Under the pieces are notes generated by a model, which saw only the letters and a list, made by a program, of their open reading frames with translations, did no database searches and was not told the DNA's origin. A program made the translations under genes and the position numbers. Below are positions 39,857-48,469 of a DNA stretch of 64,000 nucleotides, in pieces (the stretch's first letter is position 1; each line of letters begins with the position of its first letter). Origin of the DNA: Meira nashicola (taxonomy: Eukaryota; Basidiomycota; Exobasidiomycetes; Exobasidiales; Brachybasidiaceae); NCBI GenBank assembly GCA_001600355.1, contig BCJU01000002.1, forward strand, positions 2,542,001 to 2,606,000, in the 5' to 3' direction.

Positions 39857-40969
39857 GCTAGCTTCGGTACATACATATATTGATTGTGGGGTAGATCTCC
39901 CAATGCTGCCTACAATTCCTACACGATAACAAAGCTTATCGTTCAAGAGCAATACTGTACCAAAAAGATTGGCGCATCTCACGTGTGACCATCTTCTTCT
40001 CGTTCCGCTTTTTTTTTTTGAACGTGTCCGAAATCCCTTTTCCGCGTAAACGGAGAATTTTTAGTTGCATTTTTTTTTTTTTCTAAAAAAGCCTACTAAT
40101 GTATTTTGATGGGCTCCCCAACCAGAAGATCTTCGCAGAGGTATTTTTAGATTATGACAAAAGGCAAAAATTGTTCGTTTGTCAAGAAATAGTCGGACCA
40201 GAGATAATAAAATATCACTTAACAAAACATCTTTCTAAGAAGATCACGTCCGATTTTGAATATGATGCTTGTCTTTTCATCTGATCATACTAAGAATCTT
40301 GCTGTATGAAATTTACTGATAATCTATCGAGGGATTTTATCGGAACGATCATCGGACTCTTCGCTTATTGTATGTACATACTTACAGGCACAGCATCTTG
40401 TGTACTCTCTTTCTTAAACGAACAACCCAACACTTTTTCAACAAAAAAAGTCAACCTGCACCTCTAACGCGCAGTGCTGCGCACAATTCTTCCGCATACG
40501 TATAGAAATAGACTAGTTAAAGTTGTCAAGTGCCTAAGTAACGACCGTCGGGCCTTTACGCTTATGATTGATGTTGAATCCTTATCACGCACGGGGCACT
40601 TGAGCTTTATTGCTTTCGTATGCATGCAAGCAGTGTTGCATTTTATCCCCAAAAGCGAGGTTTTAGGAACTTTTTAGATTTCTTGACCCAAAAAGAAGAA
40701 ACGCGTTCATGCACTTTACAACTGCGCTTCAATATAAAGTTTTTGTTGGTCTTCCGCTACAGTGAAGGGGAAACCAAAGAGTCTCATCAGACGACGAATG
40801 CCAAACTTACTTCTTTTCTCCTCACTTTCCTTCTTTAAAGTACAGAGATTTGGACAGTCATCCTGCTTCTTGGTTTTGCTTGTTTTTAAAACGGGTGAAC
40901 GGTTATAATTATCACCTCTTCCTTCCTAACTTTCATACCTCCTCTTTTTACTTGAACGATTTCACAAAA
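39857..40969. promoter_or_regulatory. Divergent promoter region with long T and A runs and one doubtful small ORF
   Basis: This 1.1-kb gap lies between the NEDD8 protease (minus) and ATP-citrate lyase (plus). Long T runs lie near 40,010 and 40,070. A 61-codon plus ORF with its own ATG (40099-40284, starting MYFDGLPNQKIFAEV) has a protein-like composition but no recognised relative; it could be a relic or chance. A GCTGCGCA element at 40476-40483 and a TATA-like site lie closer to the lyase. Confidence 0.4.
40733..40739 (+). promoter_or_regulatory. TATA-like box upstream of ATP-citrate lyase
   Basis: TATAAAG 231 bases before the lyase ATG. If used, the mRNA would have a leader of about 200 bases. 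Confidence 0.35.
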
Positions 40970-43900
40970 ATGTCTTCAAAGGCAATCCGTGAATTCGATG
41001 CAAAGTTGCTTGTTAACTATTGGTTGCCTCGTGCACCTTTAGCACATGCTTCTTGCAGTGTTTCAGAAAACTTCAAAGCACCTGCTCCTAAAGTTGCACA
41101 AGTCGCTTGGGATGCTGCAACAAACACAATCACACCCGAAGAAGCTTTGCCAGCTTGGGTACACAACACAAAATTGGTTGCTAAGCCAGATCAATTGATC
41201 AAAAGACGTGGAAAGGCAGGATTATTGAAGCTAAATTCAGATTGGAAAGATGCAAAAGAATGGATCTCTGAACGTGCAGGAAAACCACAAAAGGTAGAAA
41301 CAGTTACGGGAACATTGAACAACTTCATCGTTGAACCATTTGTTCCTCATCCTTCCAATGCAGAATTCTATGTTTGCATCAACTCTACACGTGAAGGAGA
41401 TTGGATTCTATTCACGCATGAAGGTGGTGTAGATGTCGGAGATGTAGATGCAAAAGCCCTCAAATTATTGATTCCAGCAAACCCAGAAGACCCTTTCCCC
41501 TCAAGAGCACAATGGACTGAAACTCTCCTACAAGGTGTTCCAGACGCTAACAAAAAGGAACTCTTAACTGATTTCCTCATTCGTCTATACAGTGTATACG
41601 TTGATTTGCACTTTGCCTACCTTGAAATCAATCCTCTTGTCTGCCTTGACGATGGTACAATCGCTTACCTTGATATGGCAGCCAAATTGGATCAAACGGC
41701 TGACTTCATTTGCGGTCCTAAATGGGCCATCGCTCGTGACCCTTCAATCTACATGGGAACGAGCATCTCTGCTCCAGCCAAAGGTGAAGAACGTGGTCCC
41801 CCAATGTACTGGCCAGCACCATTCGGTCGTGATTTGACAAAAGAAGAAGCATACATTGCCAAATTAGATGCAGGAACGGGCGCCTCTCTCAAATTGACAG
41901 TTTTGAACGCAAAAGGACGTATTTGGACAATGGTTGCAGGTGGTGGTGCCTCTGTCGTATACAGTGACGCTATTGCTGCTCACGGTTTCGCCAATGAATT
42001 GGCAAACTATGGTGAATACTCTGGTGCACCAACTGAAACACAAACTTACGAATATGCCAAGACATTATTGGATCTCATGACCCGCGGTACTCCACACCCT
42101 GAAGGAAAGATTTTGATCATCGGTGGTGGTATTTCCAACTTTACTTCTGTTGCTGCAACATTCAAGGGTATCGTTCGTGCTCTCAAGCAATTCCAATCTC
42201 TTTTGGTTGCTCACAAAGTACGCATCTTTGTTCGTCGTGGTGGACCAAACTACCAAGAAGGTCTTCAAGCAATGCGTCTCTTGGGTGAAACCCTTGGTGT
42301 TGAAATGCACGTCTACGGACCTGAAGTTCACATTACCTCAGTCGTTCCTCTCGCCCTTGGTTTGATCAAGCCAGAAGATATCAACTTGGAAGACACAAAG
42401 ACTGCTATCACTGCTTCTGGTGCTCAAACTCCCGTTGGCGGACAACCCAATGGCAACAGTGCTGATCACAAGCCAACTGGATCGGTCAACTTTGAGACTG
42501 GAGAACGCGTTCAACCTCAAGATCAAATCGTTACCTTCAACCCTGTCACCGGAGCAGCTCAACGCCCTGAGCATTTACCTTTCGATGAAAACACACGCTG
42601 TCTCGTTTACGGATTGCAATCTCGTGCAATCCAAGGTATGTTAGACTTTGACTACTCTTGCGGCCGTAAGACTCCATCAGTGGCTGCAATGATCTATCCT
42701 TTCGGCAGCAATGCTTTGAACAAATTCTACTGGGGTACAAAGGAAACATTGGTTCCCGTCTACACTTCCGTCCAAGAAGCCGTCAAGAAGCACCCTGATG
42801 CAGATGTTATTGTCAACTTTGCATCTTCCCGTTCAGTCTACTCTTCTACTTTGGAAATCTTGCAACTTCCTCAAATTCGCGCTTTGGCTCTCATTGCTGA
42901 AGGTGTTCCAGAACGTCATGCTCGTGAAATCTTGCACCGCGCCAAAAAGGCAGGTGTTTTGATCATCGGTCCAGCCACGGTTGGTGGTATTAAGCCAGGT
43001 TGCTTCAGAATCGGTAACTCTGGTGGTTCGATGGAAAACATTGTCGCTTCTCGCTTATACCAAGCTGGTTCAGTTGCATACGTTTCCAAATCAGGAGGTA
43101 TGTCCAACGAATTGAACAACGTTTTGTCACTCATGACCGATGGTACCTACGAAGGTATTGCAATTGGTGGTGATAGATACCCAAGTTCCACTTTCATTGA
43201 TCACATGTTGCGTTACCAGAAAGATCCTAACTGCAAGGTTATGGTCTTATTGGGTGAAGTTGGTGGTGTGGAAGAATACCGTGTTATTGAAGCCGTTCAA
43301 AAGGGTATCATCACTAAGCCAATCGTCGCTTGGGCTATCGGTACTTGCGCCAGCATGTTCACTACTGAAGTTCAATTCGGTCACGCTGGTTCAATGGCTA
43401 ACAGCGATTTGGAAACCGCAAAGGCAAAGAATGCTGCTATGAGAAAGGCAGGATTCTTGGTCCCCGACACGTTTGAAGAATTGCCAGGTTTGCTCAAAGC
43501 AACCTACGAGAAATTGGTCAGCAACGGTTCCATTATCCCCAAACCACGCCGTCAACCACCAAAGATTCCAATGGATTACAAACAAGCACAAGAATTGGGC
43601 TTGGTCCGTAAACCAGCTGCTTTCATTTCCACCATTTCCGATGAACGTGGATCTGAATTGATGTACTCTGGTGTCAAGATTTCCGAAGTGTTTGACTCTC
43701 AAATGGGTATCGGTGGTGTTATCTCTTTGTTGTGGTTCAAGCGTCGTTTGCCTGACATGTACACCAAATTCATCGAGATGGCTATCATGTTGTGTGCCGA
43801 TCACGGTCCAGCTGTTTCAGGTGCTTTGAACACTATCGTTACTGCACGTGCTGGTAAGGATCTCGTTTCCTCTTTGGTTTCCGGTCTCTTGACAATTGGT

Positions 43901-44437
43901 GACCGTTTCGGTGGAGCTTTGGACGGAGCAGCACGCATGTTCACTTCTGGTTTAGACAGAGGTTTGACCGCACGTGAATTGGTCGACGAAGCTCGTCGTA
44001 ACGGTGTTCTTTTGCCAGGTATTGGTCACAAGATCAAATCTGTCTCTAACCCTGATTACCGTGTCCAAGTCGTTAAGGAATACGTTCTCAAAAACTTCCC
44101 AACTCACCCTACATTGGATTACGCTTTAGCCGTTGAACGTGTCACAACACAAAAGAAGGATACATTGATCTTAAACGTTGATGGATGCATTGCTGTTTGC
44201 TTTGTTGATCTTTTGCGTGAATCAAGCGCTTTCACTCGTGAAGAGGCTGATGAATACATCAAGATGGGAGGTTTGAACGCTATCTTTGTTTTAGCTCGTT
44301 CTATCGGTTTCATTGGACACTTTTTGGATCAAAAACGTCTCCGTGCACCTCTTTACCGTCACCCTGCTGACGATTTCATGTTGGAAATGACTGAGCCTCC
44401 ACGTATCCAAGTCGATGGCCGTCATGCTCTTCAATGA
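40970..44437 (+). CDS. ACL1: ATP-citrate lyase, fused single-chain form
   Basis: 1,155-residue intronless cytosolic enzyme cleaving citrate with ATP and CoA to acetyl-CoA and oxaloacetate for lipid and sterol synthesis and histone acetylation. The N-terminal ATP-grasp/citrate-binding half (to about residue 500), a short Asn/Gln/Gly linker near 520-540, the CoA-ligase part with the phospho-acceptor His in QFGHAGSMANSD (His805), and the C-terminal citrate-synthase-like domain (GPAVSGALNTIVTARAGKD, LPGIGHKIKS) are all in one chain. This is the animal/basidiomycete form; ascomycetes have two adjacent genes. Codon usage is strongly biased, so expression is likely high. ATG 40970 has a good AAAA context. 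Confidence 0.98.
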   Translation: MSSKAIREFDAKLLVNYWLPRAPLAHASCSVSENFKAPAPKVAQVAWDAATNTITPEEALPAWVHNTKLVAKPDQLIKRRGKAGLLKLNSDWKDAKEWISERAGKPQKVETVTGTLNNFIVEPFVPHPSNAEFYVCINSTREGDWILFTHEGGVDVGDVDAKALKLLIPANPEDPFPSRAQWTETLLQGVPDANKKELLTDFLIRLYSVYVDLHFAYLEINPLVCLDDGTIAYLDMAAKLDQTADFICGPKWAIARDPSIYMGTSISAPAKGEERGPPMYWPAPFGRDLTKEEAYIAKLDAGTGASLKLTVLNAKGRIWTMVAGGGASVVYSDAIAAHGFANELANYGEYSGAPTETQTYEYAKTLLDLMTRGTPHPEGKILIIGGGISNFTSVAATFKGIVRALKQFQSLLVAHKVRIFVRRGGPNYQEGLQAMRLLGETLGVEMHVYGPEVHITSVVPLALGLIKPEDINLEDTKTAITASGAQTPVGGQPNGNSADHKPTGSVNFETGERVQPQDQIVTFNPVTGAAQRPEHLPFDENTRCLVYGLQSRAIQGMLDFDYSCGRKTPSVAAMIYPFGSNALNKFYWGTKETLVPVYTSVQEAVKKHPDADVIVNFASSRSVYSSTLEILQLPQIRALALIAEGVPERHAREILHRAKKAGVLIIGPATVGGIKPGCFRIGNSGGSMENIVASRLYQAGSVAYVSKSGGMSNELNNVLSLMTDGTYEGIAIGGDRYPSSTFIDHMLRYQKDPNCKVMVLLGEVGGVEEYRVIEAVQKGIITKPIVAWAIGTCASMFTTEVQFGHAGSMANSDLETAKAKNAAMRKAGFLVPDTFEELPGLLKATYEKLVSNGSIIPKPRRQPPKIPMDYKQAQELGLVRKPAAFISTISDERGSELMYSGVKISEVFDSQMGIGGVISLLWFKRRLPDMYTKFIEMAIMLCADHGPAVSGALNTIVTARAGKDLVSSLVSGLLTIGDRFGGALDGAARMFTSGLDRGLTARELVDEARRNGVLLPGIGHKIKSVSNPDYRVQVVKEYVLKNFPTHPTLDYALAVERVTTQKKDTLILNVDGCIAVCFVDLLRESSAFTREEADEYIKMGGLNAIFVLARSIGFIGHFLDQKRLRAPLYRHPADDFMLEMTEPPRIQVDGRHALQ

Positions 44438-44748
44438 GCTTTTCAAGAAATTTTCATCTTCACACCCTCTTTTTTAATTACCCTCGCTCTACTGAGAGAC
44501 AAAATGTTTAAAATTTGTACTAATTGTTCCGCTTCATACGGTTATCCTTATATAGTTTCACTACCTCTTCCGTCTGTCTGATGTGATTTTCGTTCCTCAC
44601 CAGATCAATGAGATTTAGACCTTATCCTATTTTTGTGTGATTGTTTAAGCTGTACACATTCAAACTTTAGGGAATTTAAAGCATAAACAAATGTTTTTTT
44701 ATTGATATTATATATATCCGCGCCAGCGTCCCTTGATAATTATTCCGC
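44438..44748. other. Gap between ATP-citrate lyase and tRNA-Trp
   Basis: 311 AT-rich bases: lyase 3' UTR and tRNA upstream sequence, with a TATATATA stretch near 44,708-44,716. Nothing else recognised. Confidence 0.4.
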
Positions 44749-44866
44749 GGCCCTGTAGCTCAGTTGGTAGAGCGACAGATTCCAATTCTTGGAATACACT
44801 AACGCGGTATCCCTTGGAATATATATTGTTTCCTGTCGGTCTAGGGTTCAATTCCCTACGGGGTCA
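44749..44866 (+). tRNA. tRNA-Trp(CCA): tRNA-Trp (anticodon CCA) with a 45-nt intron
   Basis: The mature tRNA (73 nt) is 44749-44785 plus 44831-44866. The acceptor stem GGCCCTG/CGGGGTC pairs with two G-T wobbles; discriminator A. The D arm GCTC/GAGC encloses the A box TAGCTCAGTTGG. The anticodon loop is TTCCAAT with CCA at 34-36. The variable loop has 5 nt, and the T arm TAGGG-TTCAATT-CCCTA contains the B box. The intron starts after base 37, the canonical position, and its TTGGAA pairs with the anticodon region as in yeast tRNA-Trp. One A-C mismatch is seen at 31-39. Confidence 0.88.
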
Positions 44867-44867
44867 A

Positions 44868-44872
44868 TTTTT
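44868..44872 (+). terminator. RNA polymerase III terminator
   Basis: A run of five T on the sense strand begins two bases after the tRNA discriminator base, the expected pol III stop. Confidence 0.7.
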
Positions 44873-44983
44873 GTTTGGCAAATTTAGCCGTGAGTGTGAT
44901 GATGACGAGTTGATCTTTTTCTTTTTTTTTTGTCAGAGATGATATGATATTACACATAATTACATTGCATTTTATATAAACAT

Positions 44984-46035
44984 TCATCGTACACTTGATC
45001 CTCCATAACCATATGCTGTTCGTGTCTCAGAATCCCCTCCACTTCTGGATCGACTAGGACCAGCTGGTCCGAAAGCGTTGCCGCCTCCGCCGCCACCAAA
45101 GCCTGCCATACCTCCACTGAAGCGATCGAATGGATCATATTCATCTGCTCCACCGCCTAACCAAGTTCTTCTTCTTTGATTATTTGCAAATCGATCACTA
45201 GTTGTATTTGTTCCGCGCATATATCTGGCTGTCTCATTCGCTAATACTCCGCCCAACATACCTGTCCAAAAACCTGGTCGCCAACCTGTTTGTGTTGTAG
45301 ATTGTTGATTTGTAGAAGACGTTCCTGGCTCTTGTTTAGGATAAGATGGATAGGGAGGTGGGGGATCGTTTGGTGGATAGCCGCCTCCACCACCACCACC
45401 ACCTCCTCCTCCGTCACGCCATGTACCGCCTGAGCCACGATTTCCACGATTTTCATTATCCTGACGACCTTTCCAGAAGAAATACAAAAATATGGCAGCA
45501 ATGATTGCCAAGAATACCAAGCCTTCTTTGTTGGAATTAGAAGGTGATGAAGATTGATAATTACGATCGGGGTAATTTGGCAGTACTGTATATTTTAACA
45601 TACAACTTCCTCTCATTACGTACTCATCATGTGGCCCTTCCCAACCTTCACATGATACATCCACATTTCCAAATCGAACGCTATGATGAAGATCTGCCTC
45701 ACACTAATTTGAGAGGAATGAGGGAGGGTTAGATTTTACCTGTGTAGAAATATAGGAAAATCGATACTTACCTTCCAAGCTCCATCACCTTGACTTTTAC
45801 ATAAAACAATATCAGGACCATAAGTATCACAGATATGCTTGCTATTACCGATACACTGTAATTGTGGAAATGGTTTACCTCTTCTTGATAATGTTTTATG
45901 TCCATCTTTAAAGTATAAAGTCTTTATACTTTCCATAGGTATTCTAGCTGGATTTTGTGATCGTCCTTGAGCATTTATTGAAGCAAAACAACAAGCTGCC
46001 ATGCTCAAAAGAGCAATATTTAACGCCCTTCTCAT
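44984..46035 (-). CDS. SARAF-like (TMEM66) ER membrane protein
   Basis: Exons 45772-46035 and 44984-45703 (GTAAGT...AATTAG, 67-nt intron) give 327 residues. A signal peptide (about 1-23) is followed by a luminal domain with LYFKDGHKTLSRRGKPFPQLQC, four or more Cys pairs, and VDVSCEGWEGPHDEYVMRGSC, the conserved SARAF block. A single membrane span lies at about 148-166. The cytosolic tail has a run of about eleven Gly, then Pro-, Arg- and Gly-rich sequence ending in SSVR. In animals SARAF dampens store-operated calcium entry by acting on STIM1/Orai; fungi lack a known STIM-Orai pair, so its job here is open. It shares a 253-base divergent promoter with the cyclophilin gene. Confidence 0.88.
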
Positions 46036-46288
46036 CTTTGCAATTTTATCAGAAATGAAGATGATCGAGTGATAGAATGAATATTCATTCTTCTCGTTCT
46101 ATTTTTTTTTCTTTGGACTGCATCCCTCCACGTCAACACTTACACGACACCCCCCGTCGGCTTAAGCGCGTACAAAATGAACCGAGGTTCCAAAGTATTT
46201 CTTATTTTATTCTTTAGCGGCGTTGCAGATCTCCAGAAGAACAAGAACAACACTAGGAACAACCATTATAGATGCATACATTCTCAAC

Positions 46289-46916
46289 ATGTCTACAACC
46301 GAACAAGCTTCTCATGTACGATTACAAACATCGCAAGGGAATATTACTGTAGAACTTTACTGGAAGCATGCTCCGAAGACATGTAAGAATTTTTCTCAAT
46401 TAGCACAAAGAGGATATTATAATGGAACCCCTTTTCATAGAATAATTTCGGAATTTATGATTCAAGGAGGTGATCCGACCGGAACAGGTAGAGGAGGAAC
46501 GAGCATTTATGGAGAAAAGTTTGAAGATGAATTTACACCAGAATTACGATTTGTTGGAGCAGGTGTTTTAGCCATGGCAAATAGTGGACCAAATACAAAT
46601 GGTAGTCAATTTGTGAGTTCCTTAATAATCTTTCTTTGCGAGAATAACTGTATCCTTAACAAATCATCCTTCTCTTCTCTTTTCAGTTTATCACTTTAGC
46701 TCCAACTCCGTTTCTTGATCGTAAACATACAATCTTTGGTCGGGTAAGCGATGGAATGGATGTCGTACAAAGGATGGGACTCGTTGCGACAGATGGAACG
46801 GATAGGTAAGTTGGCAGATATTGATTTTAAGTTGTAGATTAATTTACTCATTTTTTCCCCAAACCCTACCCAGACCACGAGATGAGGTAAAGATCATCAA
46901 GGCAACAATTCTATAG
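46289..46916 (+). CDS. Cyclophilin-type peptidyl-prolyl isomerase (PPIL1/Cyp1-like)
   Basis: Three exons (46289-46612, 46687-46805, 46874-46916) with GTGAGT...TTTCAG and GTAAGT...CCCAG introns give 161 residues, the usual PPIL1 length. Active-site residues are present: [39 protein letters not shown], and [11 protein letters not shown] with His in place of the Trp of cyclophilin A, which predicts weak cyclosporin binding. PPIL1-type cyclophilins work in the spliceosome with SKIP/Prp45. An out-of-frame ATG at 46177 overlaps the true start if it is transcribed. Confidence 0.92.
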
Positions 46917-46980
46917 CAATACAGGGTATTGTATTCTACACACGTCAAAGCAAATCTATCTTGTACTTTTACACATGCAT

Positions 46981-48057
46981 TCAGGAATTCGTTTGAACTT
47001 CTTCCACTTTTTCTTTCACTTCTTCGATCGCTTGTTGTGCTTGTTCTTTACCAGAATTTCCCCACCATTCTCTTCCTGCTTCGTAGGAACCCAAATAAAT
47101 TCCTGCTCCTAAAGCTGTCCAAACACTTCTCAACGTTGCTCCTCTCATTAAACCTCGTAATCCTTCCCTTTGCCATATATCTTTTCCGACACCTGCTATT
47201 GTTTGAGATGGAGCACTTTGCCTTTCTACTCTTGTCGGTCCTAGCATTATTCGCGTTTTCACAAGATCTAATGGAGTTGTAATTAAGGCAGATATTGCAC
47301 CAGCTGAAGCAGCACTTGCACCGCTTACCAGACCAGCTTTAAGGTAATTTGGTGGACCGACAGATGCTGTCATTTCATCCCCTCTCTCATTCTTAAGGGC
47401 TTTTTGTTGAATATTATATGCCCTTCTTATAGCTGCTAAACTGGCATCAATATCTGTACTATCTCTTGGTTCTTGTTGATGAGCAGCACGTCTTGCAGGT
47501 TTTCTCGGAGAAACACCAAAAGTATCACTAAGATGCTGACGAAAATATTCATATAATGGGAATTGCATAGCAGTAAAAGGTAAATTTCTACTTACTAGAG
47601 CCCAATAACCTTGTCTTAATGCTTTAAATTTTAAATCCTTAAAAATTGATTGACTTTGTTTTAATGCATCAGATGCACTTACTTGTCTTTGTTGTTTTAT
47701 CGTTTCAGCAGGCGTAAGGATCAAACAAGCAGCCATTTCAGCAACCGCACTTGCTGCTGCATGACCGACAGCTTTTAATCTTGAATCATTTTCGACATAC
47801 TTTCCAATAAATGCAGTATCAGAAGATGTGAACGTAATCTTTGCATGTTCATATGTTGTGAAGAATAAAGCTGCGCTCGGTAAAGTAGCAACAACTACAG
47901 GTCCAAATCCTTGCCAAAGACCTTTATATAAATCTTTACCTCCCGGATATCGAGTCTTATAATCTGCTGATTGAATTCGAGATTTGATCGTATCAAGTGG
48001 AAAAATTGAACAATCTACAACAAATGCTGCTAATGCACCTGGAACGACTGTATCCAT
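46981..48057 (-). CDS. Mitochondrial carrier, S-adenosylmethionine-carrier-like
   Basis: 358-residue intronless inner-membrane carrier with three repeats. The signature motifs are PLDTIKSRIQ (repeat 1), TPAETIKQQRQ (repeat 2) and TPLDLVKTRI (repeat 3). Stretches GLWQGFGPVVVATLPSAALF, AEMAACLILTPAETIK and LPFTAMQFPLYEYF parallel the human SLC25A26/yeast Pet8 SAM carrier. It is longer than typical because of a polar loop of about 60 residues (near 195-255) between repeats 2 and 3 and a Glu-rich tail. Substrate by resemblance only; a neighbouring SLC25 subfamily is possible. The stop lies 64 bases from the converging cyclophilin gene. Confidence 0.8.
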   Translation of the reverse strand: MDTVVPGALAAFVVDCSIFPLDTIKSRIQSADYKTRYPGGKDLYKGLWQGFGPVVVATLPSAALFFTTYEHAKITFTSSDTAFIGKYVENDSRLKAVGHAAASAVAEMAACLILTPAETIKQQRQVSASDALKQSQSIFKDLKFKALRQGYWALVSRNLPFTAMQFPLYEYFRQHLSDTFGVSPRKPARRAAHQQEPRDSTDIDASLAAIRRAYNIQQKALKNERGDEMTASVGPPNYLKAGLVSGASAASAGAISALITTPLDLVKTRIMLGPTRVERQSAPSQTIAGVGKDIWQREGLRGLMRGATLRSVWTALGAGIYLGSYEAGREWWGNSGKEQAQQAIEEVKEKVEEVQTNS

Positions 48058-48469
48058 CTTTATATGGTTGTTTACAAAAAAGAATTCCTCTTAATTGAAG
48101 AAGTGGAGTAATTAAAAGATTTGACCTGCATTAGCTTCAAATTACATAAGCACATCTTTTGGTTCTCCTTCTTTCACCTCCTATTGTCTCTTTATGATGT
48201 CTGACCTGGCAAGGCGATAAAAAGGGTAGAGAAGGATGGTCTTTCTTAAATCTTCTTATTCTTCTCGAGTGCCACAAAGTAGATCGCTTGTATAAAGAAT
48301 TCAAATGACCATATGGTATGCTTCGGGCTACCCGCATTTATTTGCGTTTTAAGCTCAGCTGTTTTTGCGCTAAGGTTGTACATTGCATGCTTACCTAAAT
48401 GACTCATTAAGCTCAGACTTCTTTTTCACTCTCTCAACCATATTGCATTCCACCCACAACCATACAATC
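48058..48469. promoter_or_regulatory. Divergent promoter region with a doubtful basic small ORF
   Basis: This 412-base gap lies between the carrier (minus) and the LOG-Caf16 gene (plus). A 66-codon minus ORF with an ATG (48137-48337) encodes an Arg/Lys-rich peptide that I cannot match to anything. Otherwise no signal. Confidence 0.35.
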
